DNA of 64,000 nt from an uncultured Archangium sp. (lineage in GTDB: Bacteria; Myxococcota; Myxococcia; Myxococcales; Myxococcaceae), in contig CAIVGN010000029.1 of assembly GCA_903905455.1 (NCBI GenBank), forward strand, positions 186,001 to 250,000, given 5' to 3'. How positions within the stretch are numbered: position 1 is the first letter of the stretch; the number at the start of each line of letters is the position of its first letter. Made by a program: the position numbers and the translations under genes. The notes under the pieces were generated by a model. It made no database searches, was not told the DNA's origin, and was given only the letters and a program-made list of their open reading frames with translations. Below, in pieces: positions 35,914 to 45,533 of this stretch.

Positions 35914-36843
35914 ATGAGCATCGTCTGCGCGACCCATTTCACAGATTCTTCGAATGACGCGGTGCACGTCGCCGCGGCGCTGGCCCAGCGGACGCGGCAG
36001 GAGGTCTTGTTGGCGAGCGTGCTCCCCGCGCTGCAGCTCAGCGACGCGCTGGGCCATCGCAAGGAGATCGACGTCACCGACAATCTCGAGACCGCGGCGC
36101 AGTTGCTGCGCTCCGAGGGAATCAAGGCCGAGGCCGAGTTGGTGCACGGGGCCGTCGACAGCGCCCTGGCCCGGCTGTGCGCGAGGCAGCGGGCGCAGTT
36201 GTTGGTGGTGGGTGACTCGTCCCGCGGGGGACGGCCCCTCTTCGGCAAGCCCATCGACCGGCTCCCCTACGAGCTCTCGATCCCGTTGCTGGTGGTGCGC
36301 AGCGCGCGGCCCTTCGAAGATTGGGCCCAGGGGAAGGGGCCGCTGCGCGTGCTGTTGGCCATCGATCACACCTGGCGCTCGGAGCTCGCGAGGAACTGGA
36401 TCGAGCGCCTCGCGGAGTACGGCCCGCTGGAGGTGATCGCCACGCACGTCTGGTCTCCCGACGAGGAGGCGGCGCGGCACGGCCGGGGTCCCGTGCGCGA
36501 CGAGGCGAGCGAGCAGGCGATGGCGCGGCGGCTGCGCGAAGACTGCGAGGCGGCGCTCGAGGGCCTGCCCTCGAACGTCACCCACCGCGTGCACCTGGAG
36601 ATTGGGCGAAAGCACGTGGCCGAGTTGCTGGTGCAGGTGGCCGCGCGCGAGCAGGCCGACCTGATCGTGCTCGGGACCCACCCGCAGCACGGCGTGCTGG
36701 GGCTGCTGAGCTCGGTGTCCCACGCGGTGCTGGCGAAGGCGCTGATGTCGGTCGCCTTCGTGCCGGAGCAGTCGGGCCTCGAGGCCGCGCGCAGCCCCGA
36801 ACTGCTCGCGCGCCAGAAACAGGGGTTCCAGTTGGCCCGGTGA
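35914..36843 (+). CDS. tandem universal stress protein (two UspA domains)
   Basis: 309 residues from ATG 35914, preceded by GAGGAG. Two UspA folds: residues about 1-135 (MSIVCATHFTDSSNDAVHVA ... IPLLVV) and about 145-290 (LRVLLAIDHTWRSELARN ... MSVAFVP). The second keeps a VLGTHPQHGVLGLLSSVSHAVL segment resembling the ATP-binding loop but without the exact G-2x-G-9x-G[ST] pattern. Cytoplasmic stress-response function is inferred from the family. Transcribed from the sigma-54 promoter and followed 18 bp later by a CLC antiporter gene, so the two probably act in the same response. Confidence 0.88.
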   Translation: MSIVCATHFTDSSNDAVHVAAALAQRTRQEVLLASVLPALQLSDALGHRKEIDVTDNLETAAQLLRSEGIKAEAELVHGAVDSALARLCARQRAQLLVVGDSSRGGRPLFGKPIDRLPYELSIPLLVVRSARPFEDWAQGKGPLRVLLAIDHTWRSELARNWIERLAEYGPLEVIATHVWSPDEEAARHGRGPVRDEASEQAMARRLREDCEAALEGLPSNVTHRVHLEIGRKHVAELLVQVAAREQADLIVLGTHPQHGVLGLLSSVSHAVLAKALMSVAFVPEQSGLEAARSPELLARQKQGFQLAR

Positions 36844-36861
36844 CCCCTACGATGGGGGGCC

Positions 36862-38118
36862 TTGAACGTCTTCCCCCACCGAGAACGCTGGCTGACCCTC
36901 GGACAGTGGCTCGTCCTGGGCGCGGTCGTCGGCGTGGGCTGCGGGGCCGGGTCGGCGCTGTTCCTGTGGCTGCTCGAGCTCGCGACGGGGTTTCGCGGCG
37001 CGCATGAGTGGCTGGTGTTCACGCTGCCTCTCGCCGGCCTGGGGATCGGCTGGCTGTACGAGCGCTTCGGCGGCCCGATCAAAGGCGGCAACAACCTCGT
37101 CATCGACACCATTCACGACGGCGGCCCCGAGCTGCCCCTGCGCATGGCCCCCATGGTGCTGCTGGGCACGGTGTTGACGCATCTCTTCGGCGGCAGCGCG
37201 GGGCGCGAGGGCACGGCGGTGCAGATGGGCGCGAGCCTCACCGACTGGCTCTCGCACCGGCTCCAGCTGAGCGGGCCCCTGCGGCGGCAGTTGCTGGCGG
37301 CCGGCGTCGCGGGCGGCTTCGGCTCGGTCTTCGGGACGCCCATCGCGGGCACGGTCTTCGGGCTCGAGTTCATCGTGCTGGGGCGCATCGAGTACGGCGC
37401 GCTGGTGCCGGCGCTGGTGGCCGCCCTGGTCGGGGATCTCGCCACCCGCGCCCTGGGCATCACGCACACCGCGTACCCCCACGCGCCGCAGCTCGCGTTG
37501 ACCCCGCTGGTGTTGGCGAAGTGGGCGATCTTCGCGCTCGTGGTGGCAGCGACCACGGTGGCCTTCATCGAGCTGACGCACTTCCTCAAGAAGCAGGGCG
37601 AGCAGCGCGTGAAGCGGCTGCCGGTGCGCATGTTCCTCGGCGGGCTGACGGTGGTGGCCCTGTGGCAGTTGCTGGGTACCAGCGACTACCTGGGCCTGGG
37701 CGTGCCGACCATCGTGCGCGCCTTCAGCGATCCCTCGCTTGCGGGCTGGGCCTTCGCCGCGAAGCTGCTGCTCACCGCGGTGACCCTGGGCGCCGGCTTC
37801 CTGGGCGGCGAGGTGACGCCGCTGTTCTTCGTGGGCGCGGCGCTGGGCAACGTGCTGGCGCAGGTGCTGGGCCTGCCGCTGGAGCTCGGGGCGGGCGTGG
37901 GCATGGCCGCGGTCTTCGCGGCCGCCTCGAACACGCCGCTGGCCCTGTCGATCATGGCCATGGAGCTGCTGGGGGCGGACGTCTTCCCCCACGTGGTCAT
38001 CGTCAGCGTGCTCGCGTACCTGATGACGGGGCACCGCAGCATCTACCCGTCGCAGCGCGCGATCTTCTCGAAGAGCGGAAGATCGTTGACTGAACCGACC
38101 AGGCTTCGCGATCTCTAG
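36862..38118 (+). CDS. CLC-type anion/proton antiporter, probably fluoride type (CLC-F)
   Basis: 418 residues, TTG start preceded by a GGGGGG run. About ten hydrophobic segments with the CLC fold and no C-terminal CBS domains. The usual Cl--coordinating GSGIP loop is replaced by GGNNLV (75-80), and the gating motif is GREGTAVQ (Glu116) rather than GREGP. Asn-rich GNNL and GREGT are the signatures of the CLC-F branch that exports fluoride in exchange for protons; that sub-assignment rests on motif recall. The next gene converges with a 4-bp overlap. No crcB fluoride riboswitch is visible in the 18-bp gap; expression likely follows the sigma-54 promoter upstream. Confidence 0.82.
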   Translation: MNVFPHRERWLTLGQWLVLGAVVGVGCGAGSALFLWLLELATGFRGAHEWLVFTLPLAGLGIGWLYERFGGPIKGGNNLVIDTIHDGGPELPLRMAPMVLLGTVLTHLFGGSAGREGTAVQMGASLTDWLSHRLQLSGPLRRQLLAAGVAGGFGSVFGTPIAGTVFGLEFIVLGRIEYGALVPALVAALVGDLATRALGITHTAYPHAPQLALTPLVLAKWAIFALVVAATTVAFIELTHFLKKQGEQRVKRLPVRMFLGGLTVVALWQLLGTSDYLGLGVPTIVRAFSDPSLAGWAFAAKLLLTAVTLGAGFLGGEVTPLFFVGAALGNVLAQVLGLPLELGAGVGMAAVFAAASNTPLALSIMAMELLGADVFPHVVIVSVLAYLMTGHRSIYPSQRAIFSKSGRSLTEPTRLRDL

Positions 38119-38816
38119 AAGCTCTGATCGGCGAAGTGGAAGTACAGCGTGCGCGCGTTGCTGCTCAGGGGCCGGATGACGATGGCCCCGTCGTAGCCGT
38201 AGCCGTCGCCGAAGTGCACGTTGTGGATGCCGTCGGGGCCGTAGCCGGTGGCGAAGATCGACACGTGGTTCACGCCCGCCAGCTCGGTGGTGATCTTCCC
38301 CGCCAGGGTGGTGAGGGGGAAGGCGGTGAACTGGCCCGCGGTCAGCCCCAGCGCGCGGTAGCCCAGCGGCACGTTGGGGTGCCAGCCTTCGACCCACGAG
38401 AACGGCCACGGGGCGCCATCGCGCGCCAGGTAGAAGACGTTGCCGCCGGTGTTGTCGTGCACGTTGACCGCGACGTCGTAGACCGCGCCGTTGGCCTGCA
38501 CCTGGAGATGCACGTGGTCCGAGTCCCCGTTGCAGGTGCGGGCCCCCGGGGCGACGATCGCCACCAGCGTGCCGTCCAGGCGGCCGTGCTGCGCCGTCAG
38601 CGCGTTGCCCAGGGTGTTGGTGCAGGTCCTCCGGGTCGCGGTGCCGTCGGGCTGGCCGGCGTCGGGCACCACGAACGGCCCTGCATCGGGGACGACGACC
38701 GGGCCGGCATCGACGACCGGGTCGACCGGGACGACGGGCCCGCCATCTTCGAGGGTCTCGACGGGGAGATCGCAGCCCACCAACAGCGCGACGAACAGGG
38801 AGATCACTGAACGCAT
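38115..38816 (-). CDS. DAG-linker lipoprotein of unknown function
   Basis: 233 residues from ATG 38816 (MRSVISLFVALLVGC; lipobox L-V-G-C), though an ATG 12 bp further upstream is also possible. A low-complexity linker of Val/Pro and Asp-Ala-Gly repeats (VVDAGPVVVPDAG) precedes a beta-rich domain of about 170 residues (HVHLQVQANGAVYDVAVNV; GDGYGYDGAIVIRPLSS). The domain vaguely resembles YukJ/DUF2278-type proteins, but I would not rely on that. Surface-exposed binding protein is a fair guess. Confidence 0.7.
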   Translation of the reverse strand: MRSVISLFVALLVGCDLPVETLEDGGPVVPVDPVVDAGPVVVPDAGPFVVPDAGQPDGTATRRTCTNTLGNALTAQHGRLDGTLVAIVAPGARTCNGDSDHVHLQVQANGAVYDVAVNVHDNTGGNVFYLARDGAPWPFSWVEGWHPNVPLGYRALGLTAGQFTAFPLTTLAGKITTELAGVNHVSIFATGYGPDGIHNVHFGDGYGYDGAIVIRPLSSNARTLYFHFADQSF

Positions 38817-38914
38817 CGAAGGCGGCATATCCGCAACGCGCGCTTCGGGCAAAGGGGCCCGGGGGCGCACCGGATCAGTGGCCATGGCCGCTGCGGTCGA
38901 AGACGTCGAGGCCG

Positions 38915-39196
38915 TCAGGCGGGTGCTGGATCCGACGCGTGGTGGACGCCTCGCGCGTCGACCCGCAGCACCCAGGTGCTGCCCTTGCACGCCAGCCAGT
39001 CGGGTGCGACCTCGACGATCCCGCTGGCGAGGAGCTCGTCGGGCTGCCCCTGGTCGTCCACGTCCGGCTCGACCGCGGTGATCAGCATCCCGGCCACGAG
39101 AGTCACCTGGGCGCCATGCTCGTCGCGGGCCCAGGCCTCATGCGAAAGGCACAGCAGGCCGTCGGAGAGCCCGTTGAAGTCGGCCTTCAGTCGCAT
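38915..39196 (-). CDS. small hypothetical protein, 93 aa
   Basis: ATG 39196 preceded by GGAG 5 bp upstream (GCAGGAGCTCC). The protein (MRLKADFNGLSDGLLCLSH) is a small beta-rich acidic domain with LVAGMLITAVEPDVDDQG and ends in a His/Ala-rich tail. No family recognised. It sits between two lipoprotein genes on the same strand, 27 bp after the upstream one, so it may be co-transcribed with it. Confidence 0.65.
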   Translation of the reverse strand: MRLKADFNGLSDGLLCLSHEAWARDEHGAQVTLVAGMLITAVEPDVDDQGQPDELLASGIVEVAPDWLACKGSTWVLRVDARGVHHASDPAPA

Positions 39197-39223
39197 GGAG
39201 CTCCTGCCTCACCCGCGAACAAC

Positions 39224-40414
39224 TCAGAGGTTCAGCACCAGGTACTTGAGCACCTGCGCCACGTCGTTGCCGGACTGCGCCACGTTGTGGAACGAAGTGT
39301 AGACCACGTTGCCACCCGGCTGCCCCGCGGCGCCCGTGCGCACGCGAACCGCCAGCGGCACGTTGGAGCGCGTCTGGCCGGCCGAGTTGCAGGCGACGTC
39401 AGGGCAGGTGACCACGCCGTTGGCCGAGACGAGCACCTCGCCGGTGGTGCCCGACATCAGGCCCCAGTGGAGGCTGTTGGCGCCGGCGATCTTCGGGAAG
39501 GTGATGTCGAGGGTCGACTTGCCCAGGAACTGCGCGAGCCCGGTGTCGATGATCTTCGCCGACACCGTCTGCGGCGCGTAGCCCCGGAGCACGTTGGCGT
39601 TGAACGGGTTGTTCACCGGCGCGTTGCCCTGGGTGAGGAAGCCGATGTCGCTGGGCGCCGCGGCCACCGAGAAGACCAGCGCCCAGTCGGAGCTGTAGAT
39701 GGACCCGCCGGCCTGCACGTAGGCGCGGAGGTTCTGCTTGATGCGCGCGGAGTTGGGCCCCAGGTCGATGGTGGTGCCGCTCGACTTCGCCGCGGCGCAG
39801 TCGATGAACACCAGGTCGTACTTCTGCAGTTCGGTGAGGTTCGAGAGGAAGGGCTCGGCCTCCGAGGTCCACGTCGAGGTGTCGCCACCGAAGAGGGTGA
39901 ACTGCAGCCGCAGCGAGGTGAGGAGATCCTCGATCTTGTCGCCCGCGCCGGTGACCACCGCGATGCGCACCGCCTTCTGCTCCACGCACAGCTGGTTGTC
40001 GGGGATGGCCGTCGCCGCCATGGCGCGCACGTTGACCGCCGTCGCCTGGGTGAAGGCGCCCAGCACGACCTGCACGTTCCAGTCGCCGGGGGGCACGCCC
40101 ATCAGGGTGAAGGTGCCGTCCTGGGCCGAGGTCGTCTCGACGTGCAGCGGCATGCCGTGGCAGTCGGTGCCGTCGAGGAACACCCTCGCGCCGTTCACCC
40201 AGGTCTGGAGATCGGGTGCGCACACGCGGCCGGTGACCGAGCCTTCGTCGCCACAGGCCGGCAGGCCGGCGTCCACCACCACGGGCCCCGCGTCAATGCA
40301 GCGCTCAGGCTGCGCTTCGCAGATGTCGATGACCGGACGGATCGGCGTCGGGCCACAGGTACACGCGGGGGTGACGGCCAACACGAAGAAGAACGGAATC
40401 AGGAGGCGCAGCAC
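39224..40414 (-). CDS. lipoprotein with carboxypeptidase-regulatory-like and ThuA/GATase-like domains
   Basis: 396 residues, GTG start (MLRLLIPFFFVLAVTPAC, lipobox T-P-A-C at Cys18). A Cys-containing DAG linker (CIDAGPVVVDAGLPACGDEG) is followed by a transthyretin/carboxypeptidase-regulatory-like module (about 60-135; TTSAQDGTFTLMGVPPGDWNV) and a flavodoxin-like alpha/beta domain (AVRIAVVTGAGDKIEDLL; YDLVFIDCAAAKSSG; LRAYVQAGGSIYSSDWA), reminiscent of ThuA/glutamine-amidotransferase-like folds without an obvious catalytic Cys-His pair. Likely an outer-membrane surface protein; function unknown. The 65 bp upstream are AT-rich and contain AACAT/ATGTT inverted arms (40464-40486). Confidence 0.75.
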   Translation of the reverse strand: MLRLLIPFFFVLAVTPACTCGPTPIRPVIDICEAQPERCIDAGPVVVDAGLPACGDEGSVTGRVCAPDLQTWVNGARVFLDGTDCHGMPLHVETTSAQDGTFTLMGVPPGDWNVQVVLGAFTQATAVNVRAMAATAIPDNQLCVEQKAVRIAVVTGAGDKIEDLLTSLRLQFTLFGGDTSTWTSEAEPFLSNLTELQKYDLVFIDCAAAKSSGTTIDLGPNSARIKQNLRAYVQAGGSIYSSDWALVFSVAAAPSDIGFLTQGNAPVNNPFNANVLRGYAPQTVSAKIIDTGLAQFLGKSTLDITFPKIAGANSLHWGLMSGTTGEVLVSANGVVTCPDVACNSAGQTRSNVPLAVRVRTGAAGQPGGNVVYTSFHNVAQSGNDVAQVLKYLVLNL

Positions 40415-40479
40415 GATGTGACCCCGTAGCCGAAATCGCGGGGTGGGATCGAGTCACGACATCAACATCTTGAATTAAC

Positions 40480-40986
40480 TCATGTTTTGAAATCCGACAG
40501 CGAAGCCCGCCGTCCTTCGCGAGGCGGGAGCCCCGACTCCAGGTCCGCCGAGAGTTGACGCAAGGCCCGCTTCACCGTGGTCACGCGCGCGGGTCCCAGC
40601 GCCCCCAGCAGGCGCTCCACCGCGGCCTCGACGGTCGCCGGGGTGGGGTGATCGAGGCCGCGCCCCTTCGCCGTCAGCCCCAGCGCGAGGCGACGCTTGT
40701 CGCCCGGGTCCCGGCGCATGGTCACCAGCCTCTTGGCCTCCAACCGCCGCAGCGCCGCCGACACCGTGCCGCGATCGAGGTGGAGCACCTTCGCGAGTTG
40801 CCCGGGGGTCATGCCCGGGTACTTGCCCAGGCACCGGATGAAGAGCCGCTGCTGCGCGGTCACGCCCAGGGTGCGGTCCATGTGCAGCGAGACGCGCTCC
40901 ACGGCGTGGTTGAACTCCCAGAGGTGCTGGAGGAAGTCGAGCGCGGGCTCGAGGGGAAACTGCGCTTCCCGGGGGGCGGCCTTCAT
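40480..40986 (-). CDS. MarR-family transcriptional regulator
   Basis: 168 residues. Winged helix core: LGVTAQQRLFIRCLGKYPGM, TPGQLAKVLHLDRGTVSAALRRLEAKRLVTM (recognition helix) and wing RDPGDKRRLALGLT, flanked by dimerisation helices. It starts 21 bp after the trehalose-6-phosphate synthase gene on the same strand, so the two form an operon. A perfect 14-bp palindrome at 43244 upstream of that operon is a candidate operator, which would give autoregulation. The ligand is unknown. Confidence 0.9.
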   Translation of the reverse strand: MKAAPREAQFPLEPALDFLQHLWEFNHAVERVSLHMDRTLGVTAQQRLFIRCLGKYPGMTPGQLAKVLHLDRGTVSAALRRLEAKRLVTMRRDPGDKRRLALGLTAKGRGLDHPTPATVEAAVERLLGALGPARVTTVKRALRQLSADLESGLPPREGRRASLSDFKT

Positions 40987-41007
40987 CGTGCGGGCTTCTA
41001 GCGAAAC

Positions 41008-43221
<2,214 letters not shown>

Positions 43222-43243
43222 GGCTCCCGAGTAATCCCCATCA

Positions 43244-43257
43244 GTTGGATATCCAAC
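43244..43257. promoter_or_regulatory. perfect 14-bp palindrome, candidate MarR operator
   Basis: GTTGGATATCCAAC is its own reverse complement. It lies midway in the 58-bp gap between the divergent trehalose-6-phosphate synthase (start 43221) and GH15 (start 43280) genes, 22 bp from either start codon, where a dimeric repressor could block both promoters. The MarR gene of the same operon is the obvious candidate binder; that link is inference. Confidence 0.6.
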
Positions 43258-43279
43258 ACATTCGACCTCTGGAGCCGCG

Positions 43280-45046
43280 ATGCCTCTCGAAGACCTTGGC
43301 TTGATCGGGAACTGCCAGTTGTCCGCGCTCGTGCGGCGGGACGGGGCGATCGTCTGGGCGTGCATGCCGCGCTTCGACTCGCCGCCGGTGTTCGGGGCGC
43401 TGCTCGACGACGAGGGAGGCGGCCAGTTCCACATCGGCCCCGCCGACGGAGGGGCAGGGGTGCAGCGGTACCTGCCCAACACCAACGTGCTGGAGACGCG
43501 CTTCGAGTCGCCCGAGGGGGCCTTTCGGGTGCTCGACTTCGCCCCGCGCTTCCTCCTCTTCGAGCGCAGCTTCCGGCCCACCAAGCTGGTGCGCATCGTC
43601 GAGCCGATCCGGGGCACGCCGCGCATTCGCGTGTCCTGCGACCCGGTGCTCGGCTGGTCGAAGAAACCGGCCTCCCGGGAAACCGGCTCGCACCACCTCT
43701 CGTTCGGCGGCTACGACACGGAGCTGAGGCTGACCACCGACGCGCCCCTGTCGTACCTGAACGGGGAACCCTTCGCGCTCACCGGCCGCAAACACTTCGT
43801 GCTCGCCTGGGGCGCCCCGGTCGAAGAGGCCCTGGCCCCGCTGTGCGAGCGCTTCCTGCGCGAGACCGTGCGCTACTGGCAGCAGTGGGTGAAGCACTGC
43901 GACATTCCGCCGCTGTACCAGGAGGAGGTCATCCGCTCGGCGCTCACCCTGAAGCTGCACTGCTTCGAGGATACCGGGGCCATCGTCGCGGCGATGACCA
44001 CCTCCATCCCCGAGGCGCCGGGCTCGGGGCGCACCTGGGACTACCGCTACTGCTGGCTGCGCGATGCGTTCTACGCGCTGGGCGCCTTCCGGTACCTCGG
44101 CCAGTTCGAGGAGCGGGAGCAGTTCCTCAACTTCCTGCTCAACGTGGCGTCGTCGAGCCCCAACCTCGACCTCGCGCCGCTGTACCGCATCGATGGTCGG
44201 TCGGATCTCGCCGAGCAGACCGAAAGCGCCTGGACGGGCTACCGGGGTGAGCAGCCGGTGCGCGTGGGCAACGCCGCCGCCGAGCATCGCCAGAACGACG
44301 TCTTCGGGGAGATGGTGCTGGCGCTGACGCCGCTGTTCCTCGACGCGCGGTTCCGCGAGCAGGTGACGCCGCAGGTGCTCGACCTGGTGACGCGGCTGGC
44401 GCGCAAGGCGGTGAGCGCCGCGGGGCAGCCCGACGCCGGCATCTGGGAATACCGCACCGAGTGGCGCCCGCAGACCTTCAGCTCGGTGATGTGTTGGGCG
44501 GCCGCGGATCGCATGAGCCGCATCGCCCAGGTCCACCGGCCCGAAGATGCCGCCGAGTTCAGCGCCGCGGCCGTGCACATCCGGGAGATGCTGCTCTCGC
44601 AGGCCATCGCCCCGGGGCGGAACTGCCTGGCGGCCGACTTCGGTGGCACCGAGGTCGACGCGGCGTTGCTCCAGGCGGTGAGCTTGCGGCTGCTGCCTCC
44701 GGGAGACCCCCGCATGCACGCCACCGTCGACGCGGTGCGGGCCGATCTCGAGCACCAGGGCTGGCTCAAGCGCTACCGCACCGACGACGGCTTCGGCGTG
44801 CCCTCGGTGGCCTTCATGCTCTGCACCTTCTGGTTGATCGAGGCGCTGGGCACGCTGGGCCGGCTCGACGAAGCGCGGGCCCTGATGGAGCGGGTGCGGC
44901 ACGTGAACGCACCGCTGGGGCTGCTCGCCGAGGACCTCGACCCCACCACGGGCGTGATGTGGGGGAACTTCCCGCAGGCGTATTCGCACGTGGGGTTGAT
45001 CCACGCCGCGTTCGCCGCCAGCCCACGGTGGTCAGACTTCGCGTGA
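43280..45046 (+). CDS. glycoside hydrolase family 15 protein (glucoamylase/trehalase-like)
   Basis: 588 residues, ATG start. N-terminal beta-sandwich typical of bacterial GH15 (LEDLGLIGNCQLSALVRRDG; WACMPRFDSPPVFGALLD) and an (alpha/alpha)6 barrel with RTWDYRYCWLRDA (substrate site) and PDAGIWEYR (general-acid Glu), plus the C-terminal FPQAYSHVGLIHAA block. Bacterial GH15 members of this type cleave trehalose or alpha-glucans; beside a trehalose-6-phosphate synthase, trehalase is the better guess. No signal peptide, so cytoplasmic. Divergent promoter with the synthase/MarR operon. Confidence 0.93.
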   Translation: MPLEDLGLIGNCQLSALVRRDGAIVWACMPRFDSPPVFGALLDDEGGGQFHIGPADGGAGVQRYLPNTNVLETRFESPEGAFRVLDFAPRFLLFERSFRPTKLVRIVEPIRGTPRIRVSCDPVLGWSKKPASRETGSHHLSFGGYDTELRLTTDAPLSYLNGEPFALTGRKHFVLAWGAPVEEALAPLCERFLRETVRYWQQWVKHCDIPPLYQEEVIRSALTLKLHCFEDTGAIVAAMTTSIPEAPGSGRTWDYRYCWLRDAFYALGAFRYLGQFEEREQFLNFLLNVASSSPNLDLAPLYRIDGRSDLAEQTESAWTGYRGEQPVRVGNAAAEHRQNDVFGEMVLALTPLFLDARFREQVTPQVLDLVTRLARKAVSAAGQPDAGIWEYRTEWRPQTFSSVMCWAAADRMSRIAQVHRPEDAAEFSAAAVHIREMLLSQAIAPGRNCLAADFGGTEVDAALLQAVSLRLLPPGDPRMHATVDAVRADLEHQGWLKRYRTDDGFGVPSVAFMLCTFWLIEALGTLGRLDEARALMERVRHVNAPLGLLAEDLDPTTGVMWGNFPQAYSHVGLIHAAFAASPRWSDFA

Positions 45047-45047
45047 C

Positions 45048-45530
45048 TCAGCGACGCTGACGGCGCGCCCACCAGGGCGAGACGGCGCCCAGCAGCAGCG
45101 GGGCCGGCACCGTGGAGCAACCACCGGCAGGCTGCGGCGTGTTGTCGACACCAGCGTCGGCTGCGGGAGGGGAGCCCGCATCGACCACAGGGGTCCCGGC
45201 GTCGGCCGGGGTGCCCGCATCGACTGCCGGAGTCCCCGCGTCCACCGGCGCCAGGTGACATTGCCGTCGTCGCACGCCTCGCCGCCGGCAGTGTCCTTCC
45301 AGCCATCACCGCAGGCCGAGCACATGCACTGGTCGGGGTTGTGCTCCCAGGGCACCTGGGTCGCGAGGCAGTGGGTGTTCACGCAGACCACGAAGGTCGC
45401 GCCCGGGGTGCAGTCGGGGCGGCGACGGCGGCGCTGAGATCGGCGGCCGAGCAGGTCTTCATCGTTCCAAGGAGCATGCCCCCGTCCGGGTACCTCGCGC
45501 CGTTGAGTGCCAGCAACGAACGCGGCCGTC
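45048..45530 (-). pseudogene. frameshifted remnant of a Cys-rich MYXO-CTERM surface protein
   Basis: Three reading frames must be stitched together. Frame A (about 45420-45530) gives ALNGARYPDGGML and MKTCSAADLSAAVA. Frame B (about 45255-45420) gives DCTPGATFVVCVNTHCLATQ, then CMCSACGDGWKDTAGGEACDDGN, a myxobacterial disulfide repeat. Frame C (45048-45260) gives PVDAGTPAVDAGTPADAGTP linkers and ends GGCSTVPAPLLLGAVSPWWARRQRR (described as Gly-Cys motif, hydrophobic stretch, Arg cluster), a MYXO-CTERM-like sorting tail. Two frameshifts and no proper N-terminus mean it cannot be made intact as read, unless the sequence has errors. Its stop is 1 bp from the convergent GH15 stop. Confidence 0.7.
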
Positions 45531-45533
45531 CCT

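Noticed and set aside
36844-36861. Fluoride (crcB) riboswitch before the CLC gene
   Set aside because: The gap is 18 bp, too short for the motif; the leader of the upstream stress-protein gene also lacks the pattern.
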